Translations under genes and position numbers: made by a program | Assembly: GCA_020058965.1 (NCBI GenBank) | Contig: JAGVCY010000230.1 | Location: 1-8,865, forward strand | Length of the DNA: 8,865 nt | Direction: 5' to 3' | Source of the DNA: Candidatus Omnitrophota bacterium | GTDB lineage: Bacteria; Omnitrophota; Gorgyraeia; 2-02-FULL-51-18; JAGOUK01 | In this document: piece by piece, positions 1 to 4,843 of the stretch | How positions within the stretch are numbered: position 1 is the first letter of the stretch | Layout: each line of letters opens with the position of its first letter | The notes under the pieces: generated by a model | Told to the model about the DNA's origin: nothing | The model's input: the letters and a program-made list of their open reading frames with translations, nothing else | The model's database searches: none

Positions 1-2
1 CC

Positions 3-26
3 GGGCTCGGCGGGGACGCCTCGCCC
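3..26. repeat. GC-rich palindromic repeat at window edge
   Basis: GGGC (3-6) pairs with GCCC (23-26) and GGCG (9-12) with CGCC (17-20), leaving a 2x2 internal loop and a GGGA loop. A second small hairpin lies at 53-67, with CCGCG and CGCGG around GTCCA, just before the first gene. From memory, motifs like GGCTCGGCGGGGACGCC followed by TCGCCCTCCC recur between genes in some Verrucomicrobia-like genomes. This window has only one full copy, so family membership is inference. No promoter is recognisable in 1-79. Confidence 0.45.
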
Positions 27-79
27 TCCCAGAAGTCCTCCGAAGACGGCCGCCGCGGTCCACGCGGAAACCAAATTTT

Positions 80-1405
80 ATGATCAATAAAAAAGCGCTT
101 GCCGTAAAGTTGGTCAGAACTCTTCGGGAGAGGGGGTTTGAGGCCTACTTCGTGGGCGGGTGTGTTAGGGACTTGGTGCTCAAACGGAAACCGTATGATT
201 TTGATATTGCTTCGTCGGCGACACCGGATGAGATTGAGAAGATTTTTCCGAGGACGGTCGGGGTGGGGAAAGCATTTGGGGTGATGGTGGTGCGCGAGGG
301 TGGGGAGTCGTTTGAAGTGGCGACTTTTCGAGAGGACTTTGAATATAGCGATGGGCGCAGACCCGGACGCGTCGCATTTTCTACGGCGAAGGCGGATGCG
401 CTCAGGCGGGATTTTACGGTTAACGGGCTTTTTTATGATCCGGTGTCGCGGAAGATTTTGGATTGGGTCGGTGGGCAGGCGGATGCTCGGAAGAAGGTGA
501 TTCGGACGATCGGCAAGCCGTTGGATCGTTTCGGAGAAGACAAGTTGCGGATGCTGCGGGCGGTGCGGTTTGCGGCGAACCTTGGATTTAAGATCGAGCT
601 GGCGACGCTGCGGGCGATTCGGAAGATGAGCGCTGAGATCAGCGCGGTCAGCGCGGAGCGGGTGAGGGACGAACTGGTTAAGCTGCTCACAGGACCGAAC
701 CCCGCCAAAGGCCTGGACTGGCTTGACGCTTCCGGACTGCTGCCCATTCTTCTTCCGGAGATCGATGCACTCAAGGGCTGCAAGCAATCCAAAGAACATC
801 ACCCGGAAGGGGATGTGTTCAAACACACGCGGCTGATGCTGAGCTTTTTAAAAAAACCCACGCCGGTTCTGGCACTCGGAGCGCTGCTGCACGATATCGG
901 CAAGCCCAAAACCTCCAAAAAAGACAAGGCGGGTCGGATTCGGTTTAACGGTCACGACCTGGTTGGCGCAAGAATGGCGGATAAGGTCCTGACGCGGCTT
1001 AAGTTTTCAAACGAAATCAAGGAAGATGTCACGGCTTGCGTGGAATGGCATATGCAATTTAAAGACGCGCCCAAAATGAAGCCTTCGACGCTTAAAAGAA
1101 TGATGCAGCGCCGGACTTTTTTAACCGAGCTTGACCAGCACCGCGCGGATTGTCTCGCCAGCCACGGAAAGCTCGGCATCTGGCGCTTTCTGAATAAAAA
1201 AATTAAGACACTTTCCAAGGAAGAAATCCGTCCCGAGCCATTTTTGCGCGGCCGCGATTTGATCGACCTTGGGATTCCCCCCGGCCCGCAAATGGGCCCT
1301 CTCCTCAAAGCCGCTGAAGAAAAACAACTCAACGGCGACTGGAAAACCAAAGCCGAAGCCCTCGCTTGGGCTCAAGACGCCTGGAAAAATCGCACAGCGC
1401 GCTAG
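80..1405 (+). CDS. Class II tRNA nucleotidyltransferase / poly(A) polymerase with HD domain
   Basis: This 441-aa protein is a class II nucleotidyltransferase that adds CCA (or A or CC) to tRNA 3' ends, or possibly poly(A) to RNA, in the cytoplasm. The head domain has GGCVRD at residues 26-31 and the metal-binding pair D40 and D42 in YDFD. RRDFTVNGLFYD follows at 109-120, the nucleotide-selecting EDxxR at E153-R157, and a motif-E-like ERVRDELVKLL at 193-203. The C-terminal half carries an HD-type phosphohydrolase region: H241, H249, HD at 271-272, H292 and H324. Length is normal for an HD-bearing class II enzyme. The start is the only plausible ATG, with a weak GGAAA nine bases upstream. Sequence alone does not separate CCA-adding enzyme from PcnB or an A-adding enzyme. 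The first half of the gene is strongly G-over-C skewed; the second half is not. Confidence 0.93.
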   Translation: MINKKALAVKLVRTLRERGFEAYFVGGCVRDLVLKRKPYDFDIASSATPDEIEKIFPRTVGVGKAFGVMVVREGGESFEVATFREDFEYSDGRRPGRVAFSTAKADALRRDFTVNGLFYDPVSRKILDWVGGQADARKKVIRTIGKPLDRFGEDKLRMLRAVRFAANLGFKIELATLRAIRKMSAEISAVSAERVRDELVKLLTGPNPAKGLDWLDASGLLPILLPEIDALKGCKQSKEHHPEGDVFKHTRLMLSFLKKPTPVLALGALLHDIGKPKTSKKDKAGRIRFNGHDLVGARMADKVLTRLKFSNEIKEDVTACVEWHMQFKDAPKMKPSTLKRMMQRRTFLTELDQHRADCLASHGKLGIWRFLNKKIKTLSKEEIRPEPFLRGRDLIDLGIPPGPQMGPLLKAAEEKQLNGDWKTKAEALAWAQDAWKNRTAR

Positions 1406-1413
1406 TTTTGATA

Positions 1414-1428
1414 CGCGCGAGCGGCTCC
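1414..1428. repeat. 15-bp interspersed repeat, copy 1
   Basis: CGCGCGAGCGGCTCC lies nine bases after the stop of the tRNA nucleotidyltransferase gene and recurs exactly, in inverted orientation, at 8803-8817. The related 9-mer ACAGCGCGC overlaps the gene's last codons at 1394-1402; in the other copy it runs directly into the repeat. It is followed by a stem-poor stretch with no T-run, so it is not a recognisable intrinsic terminator. It is probably a fragment of an interspersed palindromic element. Confidence 0.5.
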
Positions 1429-1478
1429 TCCCGAAGAAGTCAGATAATTCTGTCCACGAGGTAGTGATTTTGGTAATA

Positions 1479-1497
1479 ATTGTTAAGTATTGACAAT
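1479..1497. promoter_or_regulatory. Operator-like dyad over the -35 box
   Basis: ATTGTTAA and TTGACAAT form an inverted repeat (7 of 8 positions) around a GTA centre. The right arm includes the TTGACA -35 box of the HTH gene. A small DNA-binding protein sitting here would block RNA polymerase, so autoregulation by the HTH protein is a reasonable guess, but nothing in the sequence proves which protein binds. Confidence 0.35.
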
Positions 1498-1518
1498 CTA
1501 TTCAATATTTGCTATTTT
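1490..1518 (+). promoter_or_regulatory. Sigma-70-type promoter for HTH-receiver pair
   Basis: A perfect -35 box TTGACA (1490-1495), a 17-bp spacer and a -10 box TATTTT (1513-1518) preceded by an extended -10 TG (1510-1511). Transcription would start near 1525, giving a leader of about 32 nt before the ATG at 1557. The surrounding 1440-1556 is clearly AT-rich compared with the flanking genes. Confidence 0.7.
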
Positions 1519-1556
1519 TGTCTTGTAAATTTTTCAACAACACCATAGGAGTAGTT

Positions 1557-1763
1557 ATGGCCGAACAGCAAAAAAGACCCCAGCGCACACAAATCATGAC
1601 CTTGAAAGAAATCGCCAAATATCTCGGTGTGCACGAGATGACCGTTTACCGTCTTCTTAAGACCAAAAAGCTTCCCGGATTCAAGATCGGCGGTCAGTGG
1701 AGAACAAAGAAAGAAGTTCTTGATAACTGGCTACTGAAAGACATCGACCAGACTAAGAGATAG
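1557..1763 (+). CDS. MerR/excisionase-like helix-turn-helix protein (HTH_17 type), copy A
   Basis: A 68-aa DNA-binding protein consisting almost only of a winged-helix HTH. TLKEIAKYLGVHEMTVYRLL (15-34) is the helix-turn-helix, KLPGFKIGGQWR (38-49) the wing, and KKEVLDNWL (51-59) the closing helix, the pattern of HTH_17 / AlpA / BldC-type small regulators. The ATG at 1557 is chosen because TAGGAG (1546-1551) sits five bases upstream; the frame is open further upstream but only from a TTG lying inside the promoter. The receiver gene follows after 19 nt, so the two are very likely co-transcribed. It shares 31 of 46 aligned residues with the HTH protein at 2351. No integrase or attachment site is nearby, so a host regulator is likelier than a phage excisionase. 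Its target is unknown. Confidence 0.88.
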   Translation: MAEQQKRPQRTQIMTLKEIAKYLGVHEMTVYRLLKTKKLPGFKIGGQWRTKKEVLDNWLLKDIDQTKR

Positions 1764-1782
1764 TAGAGAAGCAGGCTCCTCG

Positions 1783-2157
1783 ATGGCTCCGGAGCGTAAG
1801 AATCTCCTTATAGTGGACGACGACCATGGCTTCCTTGACTTGCTCAAGGATGTCTTCAGACCCCACAACTTCAGCATCACTTGCGTTGATAAGCCGACGG
1901 ATGCGGTCATGCAAAGCCGCAAAAAGCCGTTTGATGTGGTCCTCCTCGATTACCAATTGCCTCAGCTCAATGGCGATCAACTCATCGCCGTCCTTCAAGA
2001 AATCAACCCCAGAACGAGGTTTATTGTTTTGACCGGGATGGGCGGGGAGGAAATTGAAGACAAATTCAAGGGTCGAGGATACTTTGGTTTTTTTGAAAAA
2101 GGCCATATCGACATCCAAAAACTTCGCGACACCATTCTAGACGCTTTTAAGTCCTAG
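1783..2157 (+). CDS. Stand-alone response regulator receiver (CheY-like) protein
   Basis: A 124-aa single-domain phosphoreceiver with no output domain. The acidic pocket is D12-D13-D14 in LLIVDDD, the phosphoacceptor is D56 in VVLLDYQLP, the switch threonine is T84 in IVLTG, and the conserved lysine is K106 in FFEKG. All key residues are present, so it should accept phosphate from a histidine kinase. No kinase lies in the window. It starts at an ATG 19 nt after the HTH gene, with a weak GCAGG at 1771-1775. The gene pair looks like a response regulator whose DNA-binding half (the HTH protein) is encoded separately; a physical interaction between them is inference. The alternative is a CheY- or Spo0F-like phosphorelay intermediate. 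No clear terminator follows it. Confidence 0.92.
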   Translation: MAPERKNLLIVDDDHGFLDLLKDVFRPHNFSITCVDKPTDAVMQSRKKPFDVVLLDYQLPQLNGDQLIAVLQEINPRTRFIVLTGMGGEEIEDKFKGRGYFGFFEKGHIDIQKLRDTILDAFKS

Positions 2158-2231
2158 TTAGCGCTACCCACATCCAGCAGCTCTCACGCACCCGGCACTA
2201 CTAATGTTTTGGCCTTTTTTATAGTATAAAA

Positions 2232-2247
2232 ACTATTCAAAAATAGT
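2232..2247. promoter_or_regulatory. AT-rich inverted repeat, possible operator
   Basis: ACTATT and AATAGT flank a CAAA centre, a perfect 6-bp dyad about 36 bp upstream of the -35 box of the second HTH gene. A further ATAGT lies at 2221-2225. The region 2158-2350 holds no gene; it is an AT-rich regulatory spacer. A binding site for one of the small HTH proteins is plausible but unproven. Confidence 0.3.
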
Positions 2248-2282
2248 CAAAAGTTACTAAGAATAATAATCAGTAGGCAATA

Positions 2283-2311
2283 TTGAAAATAGACCAATCG
2301 TACTATATACT
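2283..2311 (+). promoter_or_regulatory. Sigma-70-type promoter for second HTH gene
   Basis: TTGAAA (2283-2288), a 17-bp spacer and TATACT (2306-2311), each one mismatch from consensus. The predicted start is near 2318, leaving a leader of about 33 nt. The -35 region reads TATTGAAAAT (2281-2290), nearly identical to TATTGACAAT at the promoter of the first HTH gene (1488-1497). A CAATATTG palindrome (2278-2285) overlaps the -35 box. Confidence 0.7.
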
Positions 2312-2343
2312 CCCTTCAGGTACGAATCTAAACTGAAGAAGGG
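2312..2343. promoter_or_regulatory. Dyad spanning start site and ribosome-binding site
   Basis: CCCTTC (2312-2317) is the exact complement of GAAGGG (2338-2343), and CTTCAG (2314-2319) of CTGAAG (2333-2338), giving two alternative overlapping pairings. The right arm contains the Shine-Dalgarno AAGGG (2339-2343). Because the predicted transcription start is about 2318, the left arm may be mostly untranscribed, so a DNA operator is as likely as an RNA hairpin hiding the ribosome site. Confidence 0.35.
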
Positions 2344-2350
2344 TAATACA

Positions 2351-2566
2351 ATGGCACAGAAGCCCATGAAAAGTTCGGACGGAGGGCGGTCACCCATGAT
2401 GTCCACGCAGGAGATATCCAAGTATCTCGGTGTGCATGAAATGACCGTTTACCGTTGGCTCAAAAAGGGCGTTTTGCCGGGATTTAAGGTTGGCGGTCGG
2501 TGGCGTTCCAAGAAGGACGTGCTCGATAGTTTCCTGATGGCCGGCATGAACGTCAAACTCTCCTAG
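2351..2566 (+). CDS. MerR/excisionase-like helix-turn-helix protein (HTH_17 type), copy B
   Basis: A 71-aa paralogue of the HTH protein at 1557, with STQEISKYLGVHEMTVYRWL (18-37) as helix-turn-helix, VLPGFKVGGRWR (41-52) as wing and KKDVLDSFL (54-62). The identical core YLGVHEMTVYR suggests both bind the same or closely related sites. It has its own promoter and no receiver gene behind it. The ATG at 2351 has AAGGG seven bases upstream. A second start at 2396 (Met16) has GGAGGG (2381-2386) nine bases upstream and would give a 56-aa protein that still holds the whole domain, so the true start is not certain. The N-terminal 16 residues are not shared with copy A. Function beyond DNA binding is unknown. 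Confidence 0.85.
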   Translation: MAQKPMKSSDGGRSPMMSTQEISKYLGVHEMTVYRWLKKGVLPGFKVGGRWRSKKDVLDSFLMAGMNVKLS

Positions 2567-2695
2567 CAGTCTGCTGGTTGTAAGCATAAGCTTAGCGACT
2601 AAAACGGCATCATCTGCTGCGTTGCTCAGGCGCTCGCGTGCACTAGCACGCGTCGCTACTCGCGCCTTGCAGCTGATACCGTTTGAGCAGACTGC
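2566..2695. repeat. 130-bp imperfect palindromic element (MITE- or REP-like)
   Basis: The ends are exact 10-bp inverted repeats: GCAGTCTGCT (2566-2575) and AGCAGACTGC (2686-2695). Inside, AAACGG (2602-2607) pairs with CCGTTT (2679-2684). The centre is a perfect 7-bp stem, CGCGTGC (2635-2641) and GCACGCG (2646-2652), around ACTA. Partial complementarity (CATCATCTGC against GCAGCTGAT) lies between. A 26-nt stretch on the left arm only (2576-2601) would bulge out. No transposase is present. The element starts on the last base of the upstream gene's TAG. From memory, closely similar text recurs between genes in some uncultivated bacterial genomes; this needs a search. Confidence 0.65.
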
Positions 2696-2729
2696 GGCCG
2701 GAGTGAGCGGAGACTGGGAGTCATGTTTG

Positions 2730-2805
2730 GGCTGGAGGCGCTGCGCGCCTCCGGTTGAGCAAGAGTCGGTTGGAGGCGCTTCGCGTCCTCGGCTGAGTAA
2801 GAGTC
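2730..2805. repeat. Two abutting 38-bp repeats with hairpins
   Basis: Unit 1 (2730-2767) and unit 2 (2768-2805) match at 31 of 38 positions and touch without a gap; both end in AAGAGTC. Unit 1 holds a perfect 8-bp stem, GGAGGCGC (2734-2741) and GCGCCTCC (2745-2752), with a TGC loop. In unit 2 the right arm is changed and the stem is degraded. They sit between the 130-bp palindrome and the NYN gene. No T-run follows the stem, so a simple intrinsic terminator is unlikely. Confidence 0.65.
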
Positions 2806-2806
2806 G

Positions 2807-2815
2807 TGCTAGACT
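2807..2815 (+). promoter_or_regulatory. Possible extended -10 box before the NYN-propeller gene
   Basis: TGC followed by TAGACT (2810-2815; four of six consensus bases) would place the transcription start at or next to the ATG at 2822, giving a leaderless message. There is no convincing -35 box. AGGAA (2816-2820) could be a Shine-Dalgarno but lies only one base from the ATG. Confidence 0.25.
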
Positions 2816-2821
2816 AGGAAG

Positions 2822-4168
2822 ATGACTCTGGGTTTCTTGGTGGATGCTTATAATCTTTTTTATGCGGCGAGGTCTTCGCCGCATTCGCGGCTTATTCCAA
2901 ATTTAAAACGGATGGCTTATCTTTTGGAGCATTTTGCTTCTCGTCAGCATCAGCGGGTGGTGATGGTGGTGGATGGGACGCGGTATTGTGATGAGTTCGT
3001 GGATACGGAGCTGATTAAGATTTTGTGTTCGGAGGGCGGGAAATCGGCCGACGCGGTGATGGAGGCGTGGATGGCGGGGTTGGCGGCATCGGAGCGATTA
3101 GGGTGGGCGCTGGTGACCAATGATTTGAATCTGAGTAGGATGGGTGCGGGGATGGGCTTGCGGGTGCGGCCGTGCGAGTCATTGATCGCGGATCTTGCGG
3201 CGTTTGCGCGGGCGGAAGAAAAACCTGCGGAGCCGAAGCGCAATCCTAATTTTGGCAGGCCGTTCAACAATCCGTTTGGATCTCTGATGGTCGTTTTGAC
3301 ATGTTTAATTTTATCCACGGCTGCGTCCGCGGCGGAATTTGACGGGTTTTTGCAGCCGACGGCGGTCGCTTACGACCCCGCTGCCGACAGTTACTATGTC
3401 ACCAATCTCAATCCAAGCTCCGATGAAAATAGCAGCGGTGGATTTGTTTCCAAAATTGCCGCTAATGGACTTGTCGTGATCCAAAAATTTATTCAAGGCT
3501 CCTCTATCCCGGGACTTCGCCGGCTTTCTGCGCCCAATGGTATCGCGGTGTCAGAGGGGAAGATATTTATCACTGATACGGACACCATCCATATTTACAA
3601 GGCCGGCACGGGGGAGGCCTCCGGCGTCATTAAGTTTAGACCGCGAAAGCCGGCGGCTCTTAGTGGCATCGCGATGGGTCAAAAGGGTATTTTGTATGTC
3701 GGCGATACTCAGTCTTCCGTGATCTACCAGATTGATACGCGGGCCGGCAACGCGGTAAAAGTATTTTTAAGAAACGATCTGGTTCGAAATCCTACGGGAC
3801 TTTGGTTTGACACGGCGACAGCCAGTTTATTTGTGATTACGGGGAAGGGGGCGCTTTTTCAAGTTGGCCGGCACGGCAAAACGCATTTAATTCGAAAAGG
3901 ACTTGGGCGCATCGGCGGACTGGTTGGTGATGAGAGCGGCGCGCTTTATTTGAGCGAAATTGCTCGAGGAGAGGTTTATCGGATCAAATCCGGGGGCCGG
4001 GGGGACCTGTCTCAAGTGGCGACCGGACTGCGAGCGCCTGCCGGGCTCGGCTATGACACCGCCTCAGGAGCGCTGCTGATTTCTCAATCGGCCGCCGGAC
4101 GGGTTACGACCGTGATTCTGCCCCGGGTCAGCCCGCCATTCATTCCAAAAAATAAATCCAAAAAATAG
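2822..4168 (+). CDS. YacP-like NYN nuclease domain fused in frame to a secreted NHL/SMP-30-like beta-propeller
   Basis: A 448-aa frame with two unlike halves. Residues 3-125 are a YacP-like NYN (PIN-fold) RNase domain with acidic residues D8 (FLVDAYN), D51 (VVDG), D77 (KSADAVME) and D101 (LVTND), normally cytoplasmic. Residues 155-172 (LMVVLTCLILSTAASAA) look like a membrane segment or signal peptide ending in an AxA-type cleavage site. Residues 176-434 have repeated blade-like strings (GIAVSEGKIFITDTDTI, GIAMGQKGILYVGDT, GLVGDESGALYLSEI), typical of NHL/SMP-30 propellers outside the cytoplasm. A TAG at 2810-2812 fixes ATG 2822 as the first start. Met156 (ATG at 3287) could be the start of a separate secreted protein, and TGA in another frame overlaps it (TGATG, 3285-3289). 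Either this is a true inner-membrane fusion, or two genes joined by a frameshift. Domain calls are firm; single-protein status is not. Confidence 0.8.
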   Translation: MTLGFLVDAYNLFYAARSSPHSRLIPNLKRMAYLLEHFASRQHQRVVMVVDGTRYCDEFVDTELIKILCSEGGKSADAVMEAWMAGLAASERLGWALVTNDLNLSRMGAGMGLRVRPCESLIADLAAFARAEEKPAEPKRNPNFGRPFNNPFGSLMVVLTCLILSTAASAAEFDGFLQPTAVAYDPAADSYYVTNLNPSSDENSSGGFVSKIAANGLVVIQKFIQGSSIPGLRRLSAPNGIAVSEGKIFITDTDTIHIYKAGTGEASGVIKFRPRKPAALSGIAMGQKGILYVGDTQSSVIYQIDTRAGNAVKVFLRNDLVRNPTGLWFDTATASLFVITGKGALFQVGRHGKTHLIRKGLGRIGGLVGDESGALYLSEIARGEVYRIKSGGRGDLSQVATGLRAPAGLGYDTASGALLISQSAAGRVTTVILPRVSPPFIPKNKSKK

Positions 4169-4173
4169 CGCGG

Positions 4174-4767
4174 TTATGCGATGTGGGAATATTTATTGCG
4201 GCCGTCGAACGAGTATTGCGGCTGGTAGAGTTCCGGCAAAAGTTCGGAACGCTTCCAGACGCGGGTTTGAAGGGCCGGATCGATGATGTAGTCATCGCCA
4301 TTGCCAACCGAACAAACCGCCCAAGTATGAAACCTGGCATCCGCTGCATCAAATTTTCCCACCATGATGCGCGCGCCCGCGTATCCGTTTTTCTTTAATT
4401 GGTTATAAACCCAGAGCGCAAAGTCCTCGCAGTCGCCGGCTTGGAGCTGCTCGGTCCGGGCGGGCGTCTGCCAGTCGTCCGCCGCGTTATCCCGTCGATA
4501 ATGGAAGACGGCCGCCGCTTCAAAAATTTGGCTGAGGGACAGGCGCTCAGGCGAAGGAGTGCTAGGGTCGATTTGATAAAAACCCGAGGCCATCACTTTA
4601 AGGTCAAAAGGGGTGACGGCGGTGGTCGGATGCCCCCGCCAACCGAACAGAGTCTGCGGCGCCGCTTCGAGTGAAACCGAAACAAGAAGCGGTAAGCCCG
4701 TGAGCATAAATAAAGCTGCCGAGATTTTTATAAATAAGCATTTATATTTAAAATTATTCATATACAT
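4174..4767 (-). CDS. Secreted transglutaminase-like cysteine protein
   Basis: A 197-aa protein with an N-terminal signal peptide or membrane anchor (about residues 8-36: K8, K14, a hydrophobic core, then SLEAA) and a transglutaminase-like fold. The catalytic triad is visible: C113 in AGDCEDFA, H147 in FHTWAV and D163 in YIIDP. Such proteins act as cysteine proteases or peptidases/transferases in the periplasm; the substrate here is unknown. It resembles the bacterial transglutaminase-like cysteine proteinase group in size and motif. Met1 is at 4767 and an alternative Met3 at 4761. Neither has a Shine-Dalgarno, and the predicted promoter would give almost no leader. The 3' end converges with the propeller gene, five bases apart, and no terminator hairpin separates them. 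Confidence 0.85.
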   Translation of the reverse strand: MYMNNFKYKCLFIKISAALFMLTGLPLLVSVSLEAAPQTLFGWRGHPTTAVTPFDLKVMASGFYQIDPSTPSPERLSLSQIFEAAAVFHYRRDNAADDWQTPARTEQLQAGDCEDFALWVYNQLKKNGYAGARIMVGKFDAADARFHTWAVCSVGNGDDYIIDPALQTRVWKRSELLPELYQPQYSFDGRNKYSHIA

Positions 4768-4784
4768 ACAATAGTGAGTATAAT
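4757..4784 (+). promoter_or_regulatory. Candidate plus-strand promoter with consensus -10
   Basis: TTCATA (4757-4762; four of six), a 16-bp spacer and a perfect TATAAT (4779-4784). It would start near 4791 and give a leader of about 92 nt for the CNNM/CBS operon. It overlaps the minus-strand -10 box, so the site may fire in both directions. The -35 is weak, and the candidate at 4844-4872 competes with it as the operon promoter. Confidence 0.35.
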
Positions 4785-4804
4785 GAAAAAATAGGTGAAT
4801 TCAA
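4777..4804 (-). promoter_or_regulatory. Promoter for the transglutaminase-like gene (minus strand)
   Basis: On the minus strand, TTGAAT (4804-4799), a 16-bp spacer and TATACT (4782-4777). The predicted start near 4770 is only a few bases before the ATG at 4767, suggesting a leaderless or near-leaderless message. Its -10 box shares the bases TATA (4779-4782) with a TATAAT on the plus strand. Confidence 0.5.
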
Positions 4805-4843
4805 TGGCTGAGGACTCTACCCCGCCGGACATTATTGGCTTTC

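Noticed and set aside
1406..1556. tRNA or small RNA gene in the gap after the tRNA nucleotidyltransferase gene
   Set aside because: No cloverleaf or GTTCRA-type arm was seen; the gap is explained by a repeat fragment and a promoter.
2188..2226. Intrinsic terminator after the receiver gene, suggested by GGCCTTTTTTAT
   Set aside because: The T-run is present but no complementary GC stem can be formed immediately before it.
1557..2566. Phage or integrative element suggested by excisionase-like HTH proteins
   Set aside because: No integrase, recombinase, attachment-site duplication, tRNA target or phage gene is present; HTH_17 proteins are often ordinary regulators.
2566..2805. CRISPR-like array from the repeated 38-bp units
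   Set aside because: Only two units, touching without spacers, and no cas genes.
2622..2825. 67-codon plus-strand frame across the palindrome and tandem repeats
   Set aside because: It is made almost entirely of repeat sequence and runs into the NYN gene start; similar translations are a known artefact of such repeats.
42..4518. Shared 15-mer GAAGACGGCCGCCGC at 42-56 and 4504-4518
   Set aside because: The second copy lies in the coding sequence of the transglutaminase-like gene and is low-complexity GC-rich text, so chance or codon bias is enough.
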